Origin: Anoplopoma fimbria
Taxonomy: Eukaryota > Chordata > Actinopteri > Perciformes > Anoplopomatidae
DNA length: 64,000 nucleotides
Assembly: GCF_027596085.1 (NCBI RefSeq)
Contig: NC_072456.1
Coordinates: forward strand, 20,648,718-20,712,717
Reading direction: 5' to 3'
Shown piece by piece: positions 63,458-64,000 of the stretch (within the stretch, counting starts at the first letter, position 1; the number at the start of each line of letters is the position of its first letter). The position numbers and the translations under genes were made by a program. The notes under the pieces are model-generated. The model was not told the origin of the DNA. It did no database searches and saw nothing but the letters and a program-made list of their open reading frames with translations.

Positions 63458-63891
63458 TGTGTCTGTATGTGAGTGCACAGAACGCCCAGGTTCAAAGGCT
63501 GGGTGAATGAAAAGGCCAAAAGATGATGAGGCCACTCTGAGGCTCCTTATGGAAGAGAAACGTCACACATAAAGAAAAGGGAAAGCAGAGCAGAGGAACA
63601 ACCGTCTGCACAGCGAGAGGCTGACGCAGGGCTGAAGTAGCCTGAGATTGCACTCTGAGTAGAGGTAAAGGGGCATCTGATCACATGTATGTGGATGTGT
63701 GTGTGTGTGTATTTGGATGGAGGGGGGTTAATGTTGTTCACGACTAGTAGACTCATTTCAAAGGGCTAGAGGCGCGGCTGGGTGATGGATTGGAAGCTGA
63801 AGGGGTGAGCAGATGGGTAAGTAGAGAAAGTGAGGTTAAGTGGCAGTTAGATATTGCAGATCTGAGCAGATCAAGAGTGGGGGAGAGTGTG

Positions 63892-63894
<3 letters not shown>

Positions 63895-63986
<92 letters not shown>
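63895..63986. repeat. (GT)n microsatellite at the right edge
   Basis: About 92 bp of GT ending 14 bp before the window edge. Confidence 0.97.
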
Positions 63987-63989
<3 letters not shown>

Positions 63990-64000
63990 TGTGAGAAAGA

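Larger units (their letters stand above)
54420..64000. other. Gene-free, microsatellite-dense region downstream of foxd
   Basis: No coding region is supported over 9.6 kb. CA/GT tracts occur at 55264-55352, 56134-56226, 57036-57102, 57992-58087, 58422-58501, 59402-59477, 62112-62142, 63374-63454 and 63895-63986. Between them are CpG-rich patches (58088-58200, 60020-60300) and unique-looking sequence that could be regulatory. ORFs over the tracts (Cys/Val, His/Thr) are artefacts. Confidence 0.75.

Overview
This is vertebrate nuclear DNA, almost certainly from a ray-finned (probably spiny-rayed) fish. The genes are intron-rich, CA/GT microsatellites are very dense, and several dispersed repeat types that I know from fish genomes are present. 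Gene content and order are clear; the species cannot be named from the sequence.

Layout. (1) 1-26.3 kb, minus strand: cpamd8, a secreted alpha-2-macroglobulin/complement C3-family protein. I placed 30 coding exons from the signal-peptide start at 26286 down to 1465. Their lengths sum to 3873 nt (1291 codons) in one unbroken frame, and the C-terminal third lies beyond the left edge. (2) 27.9-30.6 kb, minus: sac3d1, four coding exons, 397 residues, with a CpG-rich promoter carrying a perfect TGACGTCA site. (3) 31.3-36.0 kb, minus: haus8, a subunit of the augmin microtubule-branching complex, ten coding exons, 367 residues. (4) 36.1-44.4 kb: intergenic DNA with repeats and possible regulatory sequence. 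(5) 44.65-45.93 kb, plus: a single-exon FoxE gene (foxe3-type) whose last ~56 codons are reached only through a one-base frame change. (6) 52.49-53.60 kb, plus: a single-exon, intact FoxD gene (foxd2- or foxd5-type), in the same order and orientation as human FOXE3-FOXD2. (7) 54.4-64 kb: gene-free, microsatellite-rich DNA with a dispersed fish repeat, a duplicated AAT-repeat unit and a CpG-rich patch.

How the genes relate. cpamd8 and haus8 are neighbours in human too (19p13.11). There FOXE3/FOXD2 lie on 1p33, so this window joins two human regions. Two of the genes, cpamd8 and foxe3, are linked in humans to anterior-segment eye disease. sac3d1 and haus8 both act at centrosome/spindle microtubules. 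No operon-like or foreign gene system is seen. The points most worth a second look are the foxe3 frame change, the identity of the FoxE/FoxD pair, the farnesoic-acid-methyltransferase-like domain inside Cpamd8, two short inverted-repeat transposons with clear target-site duplications, and CTCF-like motifs around the Fox genes.
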